Assembly (NCBI GenBank): GCA_022828135.1
Contig: JAJEJB010000036.1
Location: 1 to 46,232 of the forward strand
DNA: 46,232 nucleotides
Direction: 5' to 3'
Source: Acidimicrobiia bacterium
Lineage (GTDB): Bacteria; Actinomycetota; Acidimicrobiia; Acidimicrobiales; Aldehydirespiratoraceae
Numbering within the stretch: the stretch's first letter is position 1; each line of letters starts with the position of its first letter. The translations under genes were made by a program, and so were the position numbers. The notes under the pieces were generated by a model that was not told the origin of the DNA, did no database searches, and saw only the letters and a list, made by a program, of their open reading frames with translations. Below are positions 1-7,331 of the stretch, one piece after another.

Positions 1-57
1 GAACAGCTCGTCGATCTCGGCGCGGACAGCTTCTGTGGGCGATACTCGTGTTGGCAC
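1..57 (-). CDS. Transposase, N-terminal fragment (runs off left edge)
   Basis: Only the first 19 codons are visible, reading VPTRVSPTEAVRAEIDELF from a GTG at 57. A strong ribosome binding site (GAAGGAG) lies just upstream. The opening resembles the start of actinobacterial transposases, but the family cannot be fixed from 19 residues. The case for a transposase also rests on the inverted-repeat structure right in front of the start and on the fact that an unrelated long reading frame is interrupted at this point. The gene continues beyond the window. An ordinary gene with this start is possible. Confidence 0.5.
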   Translation of the reverse strand, partial: MPTRVSPTEAVRAEIDELF

Positions 58-108
58 GGGCGTAGGTCTCCTTCTTGAGTCGACATCTCTCTGAAGGAAC
101 CTACGCCC
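58..108. repeat. Inverted repeat at insertion-element end, overlapping transposase RBS
   Basis: Arms at 58-74 (GGGCGTAGGTCTCCTTC) and 93-108 (GAAGGAACCTACGCCC) are complementary apart from one bulged base; the loop is 18 nt. In the mRNA of the leftward gene the arm next to the GTG contains the GAAGGAG ribosome binding site. A transcript entering from outside would therefore fold and hide that site, a known protective layout in insertion sequences such as IS10 and IS50. The outer arm probably marks the element terminus, so the boundary is near 108. This boundary is an inference; no target duplication can be tested because the other end is outside the window. Confidence 0.6.
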
Positions 109-1496
109 CTGCTGCTATCACACCGGCGATGAGACGCCACCGTCGTGTTCGATCCGTGCGGTGTCTTGAATGTGACGACGAGCACGCCGTCGATCCAAGC
201 AAAGCTGTCGATTGGGTCGACGAAGGTCAGCAGTAGCCGCATCACGATCCACTCGAGGTGGAACGCGGCTGCGCACAGACCAACGGGTATGCCTTCTTCG
301 AGCGCGGCCTGGCGGAAGGTCTCGATCACAGCCGCGAATCGGGCGGTAACTGCGTTCTGCAGCATGTCGTTCGGCGAGACGACTACATGAACCGGCTGAG
401 ACGGCGAGCCCTCTCGATCCGAGGCTTCAGATCGTCTGCAGGACGCACGCTCGGCTGGTTCTTCCTTTGAGGCGGATTCGGTCTCGAGTGCACGTTGGGT
501 CTGCGCTGCCGGTCGGCTGTGCTCGGTCGGCTGCGCCGCCGGTGTGCTCGCGGCAGTCGCTTCGTGGCCGATAGGCGTGGTGCGCACCTGGGCGAGCAAC
601 TCAGGCGGTGCCTGAAGGTCGACAGTGGCTTCTTCGGGTTCTGCCTCGGACCACACGACGAACCGGTATTCGCGTTGGTGGGCGTACCTGGTGTGCTTGA
701 AGAACACCGCCCGCAGCATCCGTTCGAAGTCGTTATCTGCGCCAGACACGTAGGCGTGGGGATCGTCGACATATGCGACCGCACCGTGGAAGACGCTCAT
801 GCTCGAATGCTCGGTCTTCTGCTTGCTGAGAGGATGCGTGTAGGTAGCTGGTGATCCTCGTGGCCCGATCTGCTGTGCGGCCATCATGGCCAGATGGCGA
901 GCGAAGGTCCTCGGACTGTTGATCGTGGTCACACAGTCGTAGTCGTCATCGAGGGACTGGAGCCACGCATCCCATTGTTGGTCGTTTTCTGGTTCGACTG
1001 CTGCACACCAAATCCAGCCGTTCTTGCCATAGGTGTGCGTGGTCTTGGTGCTATTCCTGTTCGTCGTCTTGGTGCTCTTGACGGTGCTACGTCGTTTCGA
1101 ACCGATGGCCGCAGCGCCGCGGTTCATCTCGTCGTCGACTTCCGCAGCACGGCTCAGATCGGTCGGGTCGTCCACGCGAACGGTCTCGCTTGACTCCTCA
1201 TGCCTTGTCACACCCTCATCGAGATCGCTGATCAGCGTCTCTCCCTCGTTGCGGAATACCTCGGGCTTGCTGAGGCGAATCGTGCGGCGGCGCTCGATCG
1301 CGTTCCGCTGAGCGGAGCCCTTGACCACCACAGGCATCTCGTTCGGCCATTTGACGTCGGCTGCCTGCCCGAGATGTACGGCGTAAGTCTTGACGAGCGT
1401 GCCGTCATCATCAACCAGCATGCCCTCGCCAAAAACCTGGTCTTGCGGCCCCAGATCATCGCTGGCGGTGTCCTCGGTCTCCTCAGAAGGCTTCAT
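109..1496 (-). pseudogene. Unknown protein gene truncated by the insertion element
   Basis: A single open frame runs on the minus strand from ATG 1496 (MKPSEETEDTASDDLGPQ) without a stop into the insertion-element end, about 460 codons. It is bounded upstream by a TGA at 1545-1547. Visible parts: an acidic N-terminus; a basic Thr/Ser/Lys-rich linker near residues 130-155; a Trp-rich stretch (GKNGWIWCAAVEPENDQQWD); a segment ending FKHTRYAHQREYRFVVW, similar in style to the F/W...E-x-E-Y-R-F segment of DUF2971-type proteins; a low-complexity Ala/Pro/Glu linker; and a hydrophobic helical region (FHLEWIVMRLLLTFVDP). Codon use degrades after about position 150, consistent with disruption there. 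GC is lower than in the rest of the window. Function unknown. Confidence 0.6.
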
Positions 1497-1831
1497 GATC
1501 TTCAATCTTCGCGTCCGGGTGTGACAACATCGCCGTGATCTCGATCAACTCCAACCGGCGGGCTGCATCGGCAGGCTAACGAAAGCGTTCAGCGCTGGGT
1601 CTGCCGGACAGAATGTCACGGCACATGGCCTGACCTGCTCGGCTCAGCACTCGGCCCAGATGATCCCGCCTCGAGCAGTCATGCCTGCCAGCGAGGCGGC
1701 GTTCACCCCAGCGCTATGTGGCCGCCACTGGGCTGTTCTGCTGGCCACCGGGCAGATCGCACTGGGCCTTTGACGCAGGCCCAGGCCGCGGCCTGCAGGT
1801 GCAGTTGGACCTCAAGGTAGTCGTCCCAGAG
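1497..1831. other. Gap with no recognised gene
   Basis: No frame on either strand gives a convincing protein. A 14-bp perfect palindrome (CAGGCCGCGGCCTG) occurs around 1789-1802. A 30-codon plus-strand frame near 1681-1773 is present but has nothing to support it. The stretch is probably the upstream region of the disrupted gene plus decayed sequence. Confidence 0.4.
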
Positions 1832-2347
1832 TTAGCCGAGACAGTTGCCGACAGACACGGCGAGGAGCACAACGAGTAGCCCGAGAACAACCACAGAACT
1901 CCAGACCGAGGTCCACTCCACGAACCGCTTGAGCGCCCTGCAACGCTCGACAGCCGTCGAGCCTCTTCGCGAATAGCGACCTCTCCTGGCCACGGCGACA
2001 TTGCCCCATCCTCCTCTCAGCGCGGCATCGGAGTGCTCGCATCCATCCTGGGCGAGACAGCAGTCAGGAGGCCGGACCCCCTTCTCGTCATAGTCCCTAA
2101 GAATGCCCAGGAGCCTGTTGCACTCGCCCCAGGCCGCCCACTGCGGGTCAGTATCGCCGAACGCGAGCTTGCTCATGGCGAGGTTCATCCGATGCTCGTG
2201 ACTCCTACGCCCATTCGGATCAACAAGGCACTGCCTCACCGCTTCTCGCATGTCGGTGAGCGGTGCTGCCACGAACCGAACGGTAGACTTGACTGTCGGC
2301 GCTGTCCAACAAGAGGCGCCGGGGCAGCCAGCGGGGTGGCGTCCCAC
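1832..2347 (-). CDS. Small hypothetical protein with C-terminal membrane anchor
   Basis: The frame encodes up to 171 residues. The last 24 residues (VWSSVVVLGLLVVLLAVSVG onward) form one clear hydrophobic helix, so the protein is probably tail-anchored with a cytoplasmic N-terminal part. The soluble part has several Cys residues (CCLAQDGCEH) but no motif I recognise. The start is uncertain: the longest frame starts at 2347, while an ATG at 2251 (MREAVRQCLVDPNGRRSHEH) gives a 139-residue protein that looks more natural. No strong ribosome binding site precedes either. It lies downstream of and in the same direction as the nuclease-like module, but about 300 bp away, so co-transcription is only possible, not shown. 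Confidence 0.45.
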   Translation of the reverse strand: MGRHPAGCPGASCWTAPTVKSTVRFVAAPLTDMREAVRQCLVDPNGRRSHEHRMNLAMSKLAFGDTDPQWAAWGECNRLLGILRDYDEKGVRPPDCCLAQDGCEHSDAALRGGWGNVAVARRGRYSRRGSTAVERCRALKRFVEWTSVWSSVVVLGLLVVLLAVSVGNCLG

Positions 2348-2651
2348 GCACGGGCTCTGTCACTGGCGCGCGGTCCCCCCAGGCGGACCGGCTCAATGGC
2401 GAAGAAGCAGTCGGACGGGCTCTGGGCGGTACCCAGATGTCGGCGCGCCTAGAAGCTGTTTTGACTGGGAATCTGGTTCCCGGGGTCCGGTCAGCACACA
2501 GGAAGCGATCTACTTATGTCACTCATACAACCCGCATACCAACGGCTGCGTCTGGTGTTCTCCGTTCGCAGCGGCGTGAGCGTCGCAGCCGCATGCCTGA
2601 CTCTCTGGTTCTCTCACCCGTGATCATGATGCCTGCAATGCGAGCGGCCGT
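2348..2651. other. Gap with no recognised gene
   Basis: No supportable gene, repeat or terminator seen. The short frames present on the plus strand have poor codon use. Confidence 0.4.
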
Positions 2652-3710
2652 TCAGCAGAAGAGGCTCGGGTGAGCATCTATCGCCGTCTCGAGATTAGAG
2701 GCAGGATCGGCTGGGTCGGCTTGTCGGAGTCGATCTATGACAGCGTCTTGAACCTCAATGCTCCGCAAGTCAACCGAGATGAATCCTCCATTGACGCGAC
2801 GGGCTTCCTTGATTGGCTTGAGAGCCTTCATCAGGATCTGGGTTGCAGCTTGGTTGAATTGCGCCTTGACGCGCGGACCCCAGTAGTCGTACACGCCGAA
2901 CGTCGCTCGGCTCAGCAGGTCTGCGCAGCTGATTTGGAGATCTTCTGGGGGGCTGGCCTGTCCGACATCTGCGAGCGCGTGGACCAGCACGCGAGCCGTG
3001 AATTCGCTCAAGCCGTCAGATTGGAGTTCTGGGTCTTGGCTAGTTTCGTTCCCGGGAAGCCATGGCACGAAGTAGAGGGGTCGGAGGTCGTTCTCGCCGT
3101 CACGATGAAGAACGGTCGCGGGCGACGCAAGAGCCTGGCGAGCAGGAGCAGGAAGGTCAGCCGGGCTGGGGCTAGAGAGCATCACCCCATCTTCATCCGC
3201 TGAGAAGCCGACCACAGCCGTAGGAGCGGCTGGCACATTCGCTGCGCCGAGTTCCGAGACCAGTTGCTTGAGCGTGGATGCGAGCTGGGCGGCGTCTGGC
3301 TCAACAGTGGCAAATACGACATGGCCGCGGCGCTCAGAGGACTCTGCGAGCGAAGCCGAGAGGTCGAACGCCGACGCCATCAGCTTCAGAGCCTGCTTCC
3401 TGTTCGACGACGCCGCAGAGAATCCGTGCGATTTCAGCTCAACGACGGGTTGCACCGGGTCTTGATCGTGCTTGAGCCAGAGGTCCGGATGGCACGGTGA
3501 GGGATGCTTCGAATCCGTGAGCTGTGCGAGCGCCGTCGCGACTGCACGATCCTTGGGGGGTAGCACCCGCCGCTCGATCGAGGCCAGGTAGTAGCCGGCT
3601 CGTTGAAGTACCGGCTCGACTGGACCATCTTCCGGCAAGCCCTTCAGCGCCCACAGGAACGTGTTGAGCTGAAAGACCTGATCAGAGAGCAGCGTTGCTT
3701 CGCTGGTCAT
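2652..3710 (-). CDS. PD-(D/E)XK nuclease-like protein, second gene of an unknown two-gene module
   Basis: 352 residues from ATG 3710, chosen because the start overlaps the upstream stop by 4 bp (ATGA). The frame could be read further upstream but would run into the preceding gene. Near the N-terminus is a helix-rich stretch, then P75-D76, followed by a strand with E91-L-K93 and a following helix containing Q106. This D...E-x-K...Q spacing fits the PD-(D/E)XK nuclease fold used by many restriction and defence enzymes. The C-terminal half (residues about 200-352) has no motif I recognise. Tight coupling to the upstream gene implies the two proteins work together. A role in cutting foreign DNA is an inference from fold and island setting; it is not a family I can name. 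Confidence 0.6.
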   Translation of the reverse strand: MTSEATLLSDQVFQLNTFLWALKGLPEDGPVEPVLQRAGYYLASIERRVLPPKDRAVATALAQLTDSKHPSPCHPDLWLKHDQDPVQPVVELKSHGFSAASSNRKQALKLMASAFDLSASLAESSERRGHVVFATVEPDAAQLASTLKQLVSELGAANVPAAPTAVVGFSADEDGVMLSSPSPADLPAPARQALASPATVLHRDGENDLRPLYFVPWLPGNETSQDPELQSDGLSEFTARVLVHALADVGQASPPEDLQISCADLLSRATFGVYDYWGPRVKAQFNQAATQILMKALKPIKEARRVNGGFISVDLRSIEVQDAVIDRLRQADPADPASNLETAIDAHPSLFC

Positions 3711-4963
3711 GATTCCGCCGTCATGGAATCCTCCACGGCTGACTCGTAGCGCTCGTTCCCGAGCCAAACCTCCACATTGGGATCGACCAACCGCTGCACG
3801 TTGGTTACCAGCCGATGAATCGTGTTGCCGCATGTGCCGCGTGGCAGAACCCCCAGCAGTTGCTTGCTCGTGACCTCCAACAGCAACGGCTGCCACAAGT
3901 GACGGTCGATAGCTGCCATATGGACCTTGGTCGGCCCGCGCCTCGTCACGTAGCCACCGATCCTGAAACGACTCGTCCACCGCTGAAGCCCGAGCGAGAC
4001 GAACCTGTCGAACGTCGGCTCGCTCAGCGCCTCGCTGAAGCGGATCGTCAGAGGGGCCCCCTCGACGTTGAAGCCGTCATCACCGACGGTGGTTGTGTCA
4101 ACCCAGAGTTGGTCTTCTGCATGTTCGGTGATCCGTCGATACAGCTTCAAGACCGACGTGACGGCGGCCCTGTGCTCTGCGAACGAATCGCTGCGGTTGG
4201 TTGCCTGCCCGTCATAGAAGAGCATATGACCGCCTCGGCCCTCGCTCGGCATCTGGAGCTTCACCAGCGAGTGCAGGGGATCGTAGAGGTCCAACAATTG
4301 ATCAAGCGTCTGCTCGAGGACCGCCAGACGCTCAGTGAGGGTCACCTTCGACTTTCTGCGCTCGACGAAGCTGGCGCTGATGTCATCGTCGTCCTCGTCT
4401 TCGGCGCCGTCGAGTTCTGCCGCATCCAGGTCAAGCGCCTCAAGGTCGGAGGACGCCTCATACCAAGCCTCGTGTTCAAAACCCAGACGCACGTACCGGT
4501 TCCCGGGCGTGTTGGCTTGAACCTGTCGCCACAGCTGGAACAAGATCTGCGAAGACAGCCAGAGGCGATCAAGCCACGGGTTGTGATCCACTACCTGCCT
4601 GACCCACTTCCTGCTGTCTTGGGAATTGAGCGTTGTGTACAGGACTGGGTGCCGCTCGTCTAAGGCTTCCAGCAGCCCGACCACATTGCCGTCGTGGTCT
4701 GCGTCCTCGACGCGATAGAGCGTGTCGTCCAAGCGGTGAAGTTCGACACGCTTGGCAAAGACATCCGCCAACTCGGGAGTTGTGTGGCTATGGCGGGCCG
4801 TTTCAAGCATGTAGGTCTTGACGAGCTTGCGCGTCGACTTGGCCTCCTTGACCTCGGCAGCCGTCGCCGGGACTATCCCCTCCAGGTAGTCAACGAAATG
4901 CTCCCGAGACTCAAGCCGAGGCAAATATCCGAGGTCGGTCGCCACAGCCGTCATCGTAGGCAT
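3707..4963 (-). CDS. Large hypothetical protein, first gene of the two-gene module
   Basis: 418 residues from ATG 4963; a second ATG three codons in (4954) is also possible, and no strong ribosome binding site is seen. The N-terminal 150 residues are helix-rich. An extreme acidic linker (DGAEDEDDDD) sits around residue 200, followed by a Lys/Arg patch and a coiled-coil-like segment (TLTERLAVLEQTLDQLLDLY). The C-terminal region (GPTKVHMAAIDRHLWQPLL and after) is mixed alpha/beta and ends close to the start of the nuclease-like gene. No family recognised. Because its stop overlaps the next start, the two are almost certainly translated together, with this protein made first, as a sensor or DNA-recognition subunit would be; that role is a guess. 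Confidence 0.6.
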   Translation of the reverse strand: MPTMTAVATDLGYLPRLESREHFVDYLEGIVPATAAEVKEAKSTRKLVKTYMLETARHSHTTPELADVFAKRVELHRLDDTLYRVEDADHDGNVVGLLEALDERHPVLYTTLNSQDSRKWVRQVVDHNPWLDRLWLSSQILFQLWRQVQANTPGNRYVRLGFEHEAWYEASSDLEALDLDAAELDGAEDEDDDDISASFVERRKSKVTLTERLAVLEQTLDQLLDLYDPLHSLVKLQMPSEGRGGHMLFYDGQATNRSDSFAEHRAAVTSVLKLYRRITEHAEDQLWVDTTTVGDDGFNVEGAPLTIRFSEALSEPTFDRFVSLGLQRWTSRFRIGGYVTRRGPTKVHMAAIDRHLWQPLLLEVTSKQLLGVLPRGTCGNTIHRLVTNVQRLVDPNVEVWLGNERYESAVEDSMTAES

Positions 4964-5260
4964 CCGATGTGACGATCGTGCAGCCGCTCGTCAGCGCCAG
5001 CCGCCCATTAAGCCGTCCGACGAGCCCTGTCGGTGAGGAAGATCACGCCAGCGATGTCGCCGCGGCGGGTCGCGGCGGCCATGCTGGTGACATCGGCGGC
5101 GAACTCGGCTGCGCCGCTGGGCGGGCACGGCCTGTCGAGGTCACGGGTCACACGGCTGGTAGCCCACTAACGCGTCCGGGGGACGGCCGGGCAGAGCTGA
5201 CCCGGTTTCGTTGACACCCTGATCCTGGGATCCTTGAGGGGGTCCAGAGGGGAGTCAACC

Positions 5261-5347
5261 ATGGGAGGACGCACCCGTCCGCCGTATCCGCCGGAGTACA
5301 AGGCCGAGCTCCTCGCTGAGCTTCCCACTGAGCTGACAGTCAGGTGA
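5261..5347 (+). pseudogene. IS3-like transposase OrfA remnant (first 28 codons)
   Basis: A well-placed ribosome binding site (AGGGGAG) precedes ATG 5261. The frame then reads MGGRTRPPYPPEYKAEL before decaying to a stop at 5345-5347. The R-x-x-Y-P-P-E-Y-K-A-E core is typical of the start of the helix-turn-helix OrfA protein of IS3-family elements. A possible left terminal repeat begins near 5198 (TGACCCGGTTTCGTTGACAC). Nothing of the catalytic DDE part remains, so this is a dead fragment. Confidence 0.5.
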
Positions 5348-5356
5348 CCGTCAGCT
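5331..5356. repeat. Near-perfect 26-bp palindrome
   Basis: Arms AGCTGAC-A-GTCA and TGAC-C-GTCAGCT are separated by GG, with one mismatched pair. It covers the end of the IS3-like remnant. It could be a protein binding site or an RNA hairpin. No T-run follows, so it is a poor intrinsic terminator. Confidence 0.5.
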
Positions 5357-5833
5357 CTGTCGCGCCCGACGACAACACCAACGGCGCACCCCTCCCCGGC
5401 GAGCGGCGCCCCACAACCTGCCGACCGGGTCCACCAAGCCCCCGAGACCCCACCAGACAGCCCCATCAGCCTCAATCCCGAAACTCTGGGAGCCGAATAC
5501 CCAAACCCCGGGAGCCAGTGGTGGTGGGGCGTTTGCGACCTGTTTTGACCTCCCGCGTTGCATCCCCTCCGAGGAGGCCTCCTCCGCGGGGAGGGGTAGG
5601 CCTTCACCACGGGTTGGCGCATAGGCCGAGGCCAGCCGGGGTGCGGAAGGTTCCATAGAGTCGGGTACGGGGCGGTCATTTGCTGCTGAGGGGTTGAGCG
5701 CACGTTAGCCACCGCCCTCCGCCCCGACCGGGGGGAAGCAAGCCACGTACCAGATTCTCCACCTCGTGCGCCTACGAATGGCCTCGCCTGTCACACCCCC
5801 GACGTACTGTCAAGGATGTGAGAGTGCCAGCAG

Positions 5834-6046
5834 ATGAACCCCCTCGTTCAGTTGAGAGCAGCGCCCCGCCGCAAGGTTGAGCCCAAGCCCGTACCCGAGG
5901 AGGTGCTGAAGGAGGCCAGGCGACGGGCGTTCACTCGTTCCAAGTTCTGCCGTGAGGGCTGCACCAGCCCCGAGCACGCGTGCTCCAAGTGCCAGAACTA
6001 CCAGCGCTGGAAGCAGGACCGGTCGGCATTGGGTCGGAGGAGGTAG
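5834..6046 (+). CDS. Small cysteine-rich protein, probable zinc-binding
   Basis: 70 residues, strongly basic. The C-terminal half carries four Cys in the pattern C-x3-C-x7-C-x2-C (CREGCTSPEHACSKC), with a His inside, followed by an aromatic and basic helix (QNYQRWKQDR). This suggests a small zinc ribbon that could bind nucleic acid. The stop is 5 bp before the next start, whose ribosome binding site (GGAGG) lies inside this gene, so the two are coupled. No family recognised. Confidence 0.6.
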   Translation: MNPLVQLRAAPRRKVEPKPVPEEVLKEARRRAFTRSKFCREGCTSPEHACSKCQNYQRWKQDRSALGRRR

Positions 6047-6051
6047 GCACG

Positions 6052-6354
6052 ATGACAGACCAGCAACCCCCGATACCTGCCGACAACAGCACGCTGCTAT
6101 CTCGTTTGGAGCAACTGCGTCAACAGGTCGCCGATACGGAACTCCCCGACGACGTAAGGGCGCATCTCGTACAGACGGTTGATGCGGCGATAGCTGCCAT
6201 GAAGGGCATCAGCGATGAGGCTATGCAGCTAGCCACGGCCGGGAGGGCGATAGATGCCTACGACGACTTCAAGGACATCGTGGAGCAGCTATTGAGCGCC
6301 TACAAACGCATCCAGCGCTGGCCGGTCGCCTGGTTGGACCGCAGGTGGCGCTAA
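6052..6354 (+). CDS. Hypothetical helical protein
   Basis: 100 residues from ATG 6052, chosen for the GGAGGAGG ribosome binding site 8-9 bp upstream. The protein looks all-helical (STLLSRLEQLRQQVADTEL, then DFKDIVEQLLSAYKRI), with an amphipathic pattern and a Trp-containing basic C-terminus. It is coupled to the small cysteine protein. Similar short helical proteins occur in mobile elements, but I cannot name this one. Confidence 0.6.
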   Translation: MTDQQPPIPADNSTLLSRLEQLRQQVADTELPDDVRAHLVQTVDAAIAAMKGISDEAMQLATAGRAIDAYDDFKDIVEQLLSAYKRIQRWPVAWLDRRWR

Positions 6355-6393
6355 GGCCGACGCCTCGCGAGAACTAGCTACTCCCCTGCCGGG

Positions 6394-7134
6394 TCACCGT
6401 CCGCGGTGACCGTCCGCGGTGACCGGCTTGCACTCGTCCACCCATCGGGCCAGCACACTCAGAGCGGCCAACTGCTCTAGTGCCTCCTGCTCGGTGATGT
6501 CGGGTGACGGGTGAGCCTGAGGGTTGCGGATGCCTTGCGCGCATCCCTTCCCGAGATTCATGGCCCCCTGGTGAGCGGACTTCCAGCTCTTCTCCTGCGT
6601 CGTCTTGTCCAAGTGCGGGAACCGCAGACGGGACGCGTCGGCCTTAGGGTCGTCCAACGAGAAGGCTTGGTTGTAGAGGCCTGTCCCAGTGAGGTCAAAG
6701 CGGCCAACTTTCTGCTGGGTCTGTAGTTCCACCGCTAACCATGCCTGATGCACCGCTGGTTCGTAGTGCCCACCGTCCCACAGGCTCGCCGCCGCGTTCC
6801 AGACCCAAGGGTGCAGTTGGTTGGCTGCCAGCGTCGGGCCAACAGGGCCGAATATCTGTCGGTAGTCCCCAGGGCGTTCCAGAATGCCGATAAGACGAAG
6901 CGTCTCCGTGCGAACAGCCCTAGTATCCCAGTAGCCGTAGCGGTTCTCTCTCGACAAGCGCTCGGCGTTGTCGGGGTCAATCGCCTGCGCTATGGCCTCC
7001 ACCAGGTGCCGCATCCCGTTCAATCGCTCCCATACGGTTTGACCCCCTTCCAAGACTTCCTCGTTGTCGGCGTCTAGCAGGTCCCGAAACTCTCGCACCT
7101 TCTCTAGCGCGGTCTTGGGGTCAGCTAAGCCCAC
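6394..7134 (-). CDS. TIGR02391 (Hypoth_ymh) family protein, HEPN-type putative RNase
   Basis: 246 residues. The C-terminal two thirds match the Ymh family: L107-H-P-W, GHYEPAVHQAW (122-132), TGTGL-YNQAF (149-158), and the family's hallmark GIRNPQAH at 201-208. R203-N-P-Q-A-H208 has the R-x4-H spacing of catalytic HEPN ribonucleases, and the family is regarded as part of the HEPN group. The N-terminal 100 residues are helical and form the variable partner-sensing part. HEPN proteins of this type appear in abortive-infection and toxin roles. It sits between a tRNA-Val gene and the small coupled pair. The C-terminal codons lie in a short tandem repeat with units ACCGTCCGCGGTG (6396-6421), which also folds as a hairpin. 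Confidence 0.75.
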   Translation of the reverse strand: MGLADPKTALEKVREFRDLLDADNEEVLEGGQTVWERLNGMRHLVEAIAQAIDPDNAERLSRENRYGYWDTRAVRTETLRLIGILERPGDYRQIFGPVGPTLAANQLHPWVWNAAASLWDGGHYEPAVHQAWLAVELQTQQKVGRFDLTGTGLYNQAFSLDDPKADASRLRFPHLDKTTQEKSWKSAHQGAMNLGKGCAQGIRNPQAHPSPDITEQEALEQLAALSVLARWVDECKPVTADGHRGR

Positions 7135-7233
7135 GGTTGGTCGCCTCGGTCGGTGGTCGCACGGCGTGAGCAGGTCACTGGGCCCAACCTATCGACAGAC
7201 CGTGACAGCAGCGGGACACTTTAGAGATCGTCG

Positions 7234-7308
7234 TGGGCCGTAGGGGATTTGAACCTCTGACCTCCTGCGTGTCGAGCAGGCGCTCTAACCAGGCTGAGCT
7301 AACGGCCC
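7234..7308 (-). tRNA. tRNA-Val (anticodon GAC), with irregular features
   Basis: 75-nt cloverleaf: acceptor GGGCCGT/ACGGCCC with discriminator A, D-arm GCTC...GAGC, anticodon stem CCTGC/GCAGG with loop TCGACAC, and T-loop TTCAAAT. No encoded CCA. Two oddities: position 33 is C instead of the near-universal U, and the T-stem AGAGG/CCCCT has one A-C mismatch. Reading the anticodon as CGA (Ser) would restore U33 but breaks the stem, and there is no long variable arm. The gene borders the accessory island, so it may be the island's insertion site. Confidence 0.75.
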
Positions 7309-7331
7309 CGAGCCACGCAGGGTAGCAGGCG

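Larger units (their letters stand above)
4964..5833. other. Long mostly non-coding stretch with remnants
   Basis: About 870 bp lie between the two-gene module and the next clear gene. They include a minus-strand frame of 47 codons at 5008-5151 whose last part (AAATRRGDIAGVIFLTDRA) looks like the tail of a decayed protein; the IS3-like remnant and palindrome listed separately; and a perfect 14-bp palindrome GAGGAGGCCTCCTC at 5571-5584. The rest is C-rich and shows poor codon structure on both strands. Confidence 0.45.

Noticed and set aside
1200..1538. 112-codon plus-strand frame
   Set aside because: The minus strand here has a continuous frame of about 460 codons with better composition, so this is a shadow.
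5167..5712. 181-codon minus-strand frame
   Set aside because: Pro/Arg/Gly-rich without codon bias; it crosses the IS3-like remnant and the palindrome, so it is probably non-coding.
6391..6424. Short tandem repeat considered as a CRISPR-like or att site
   Set aside because: Only two 13-bp units without spacers, located at the end of the Ymh gene; no matching copy was found at the tRNA.
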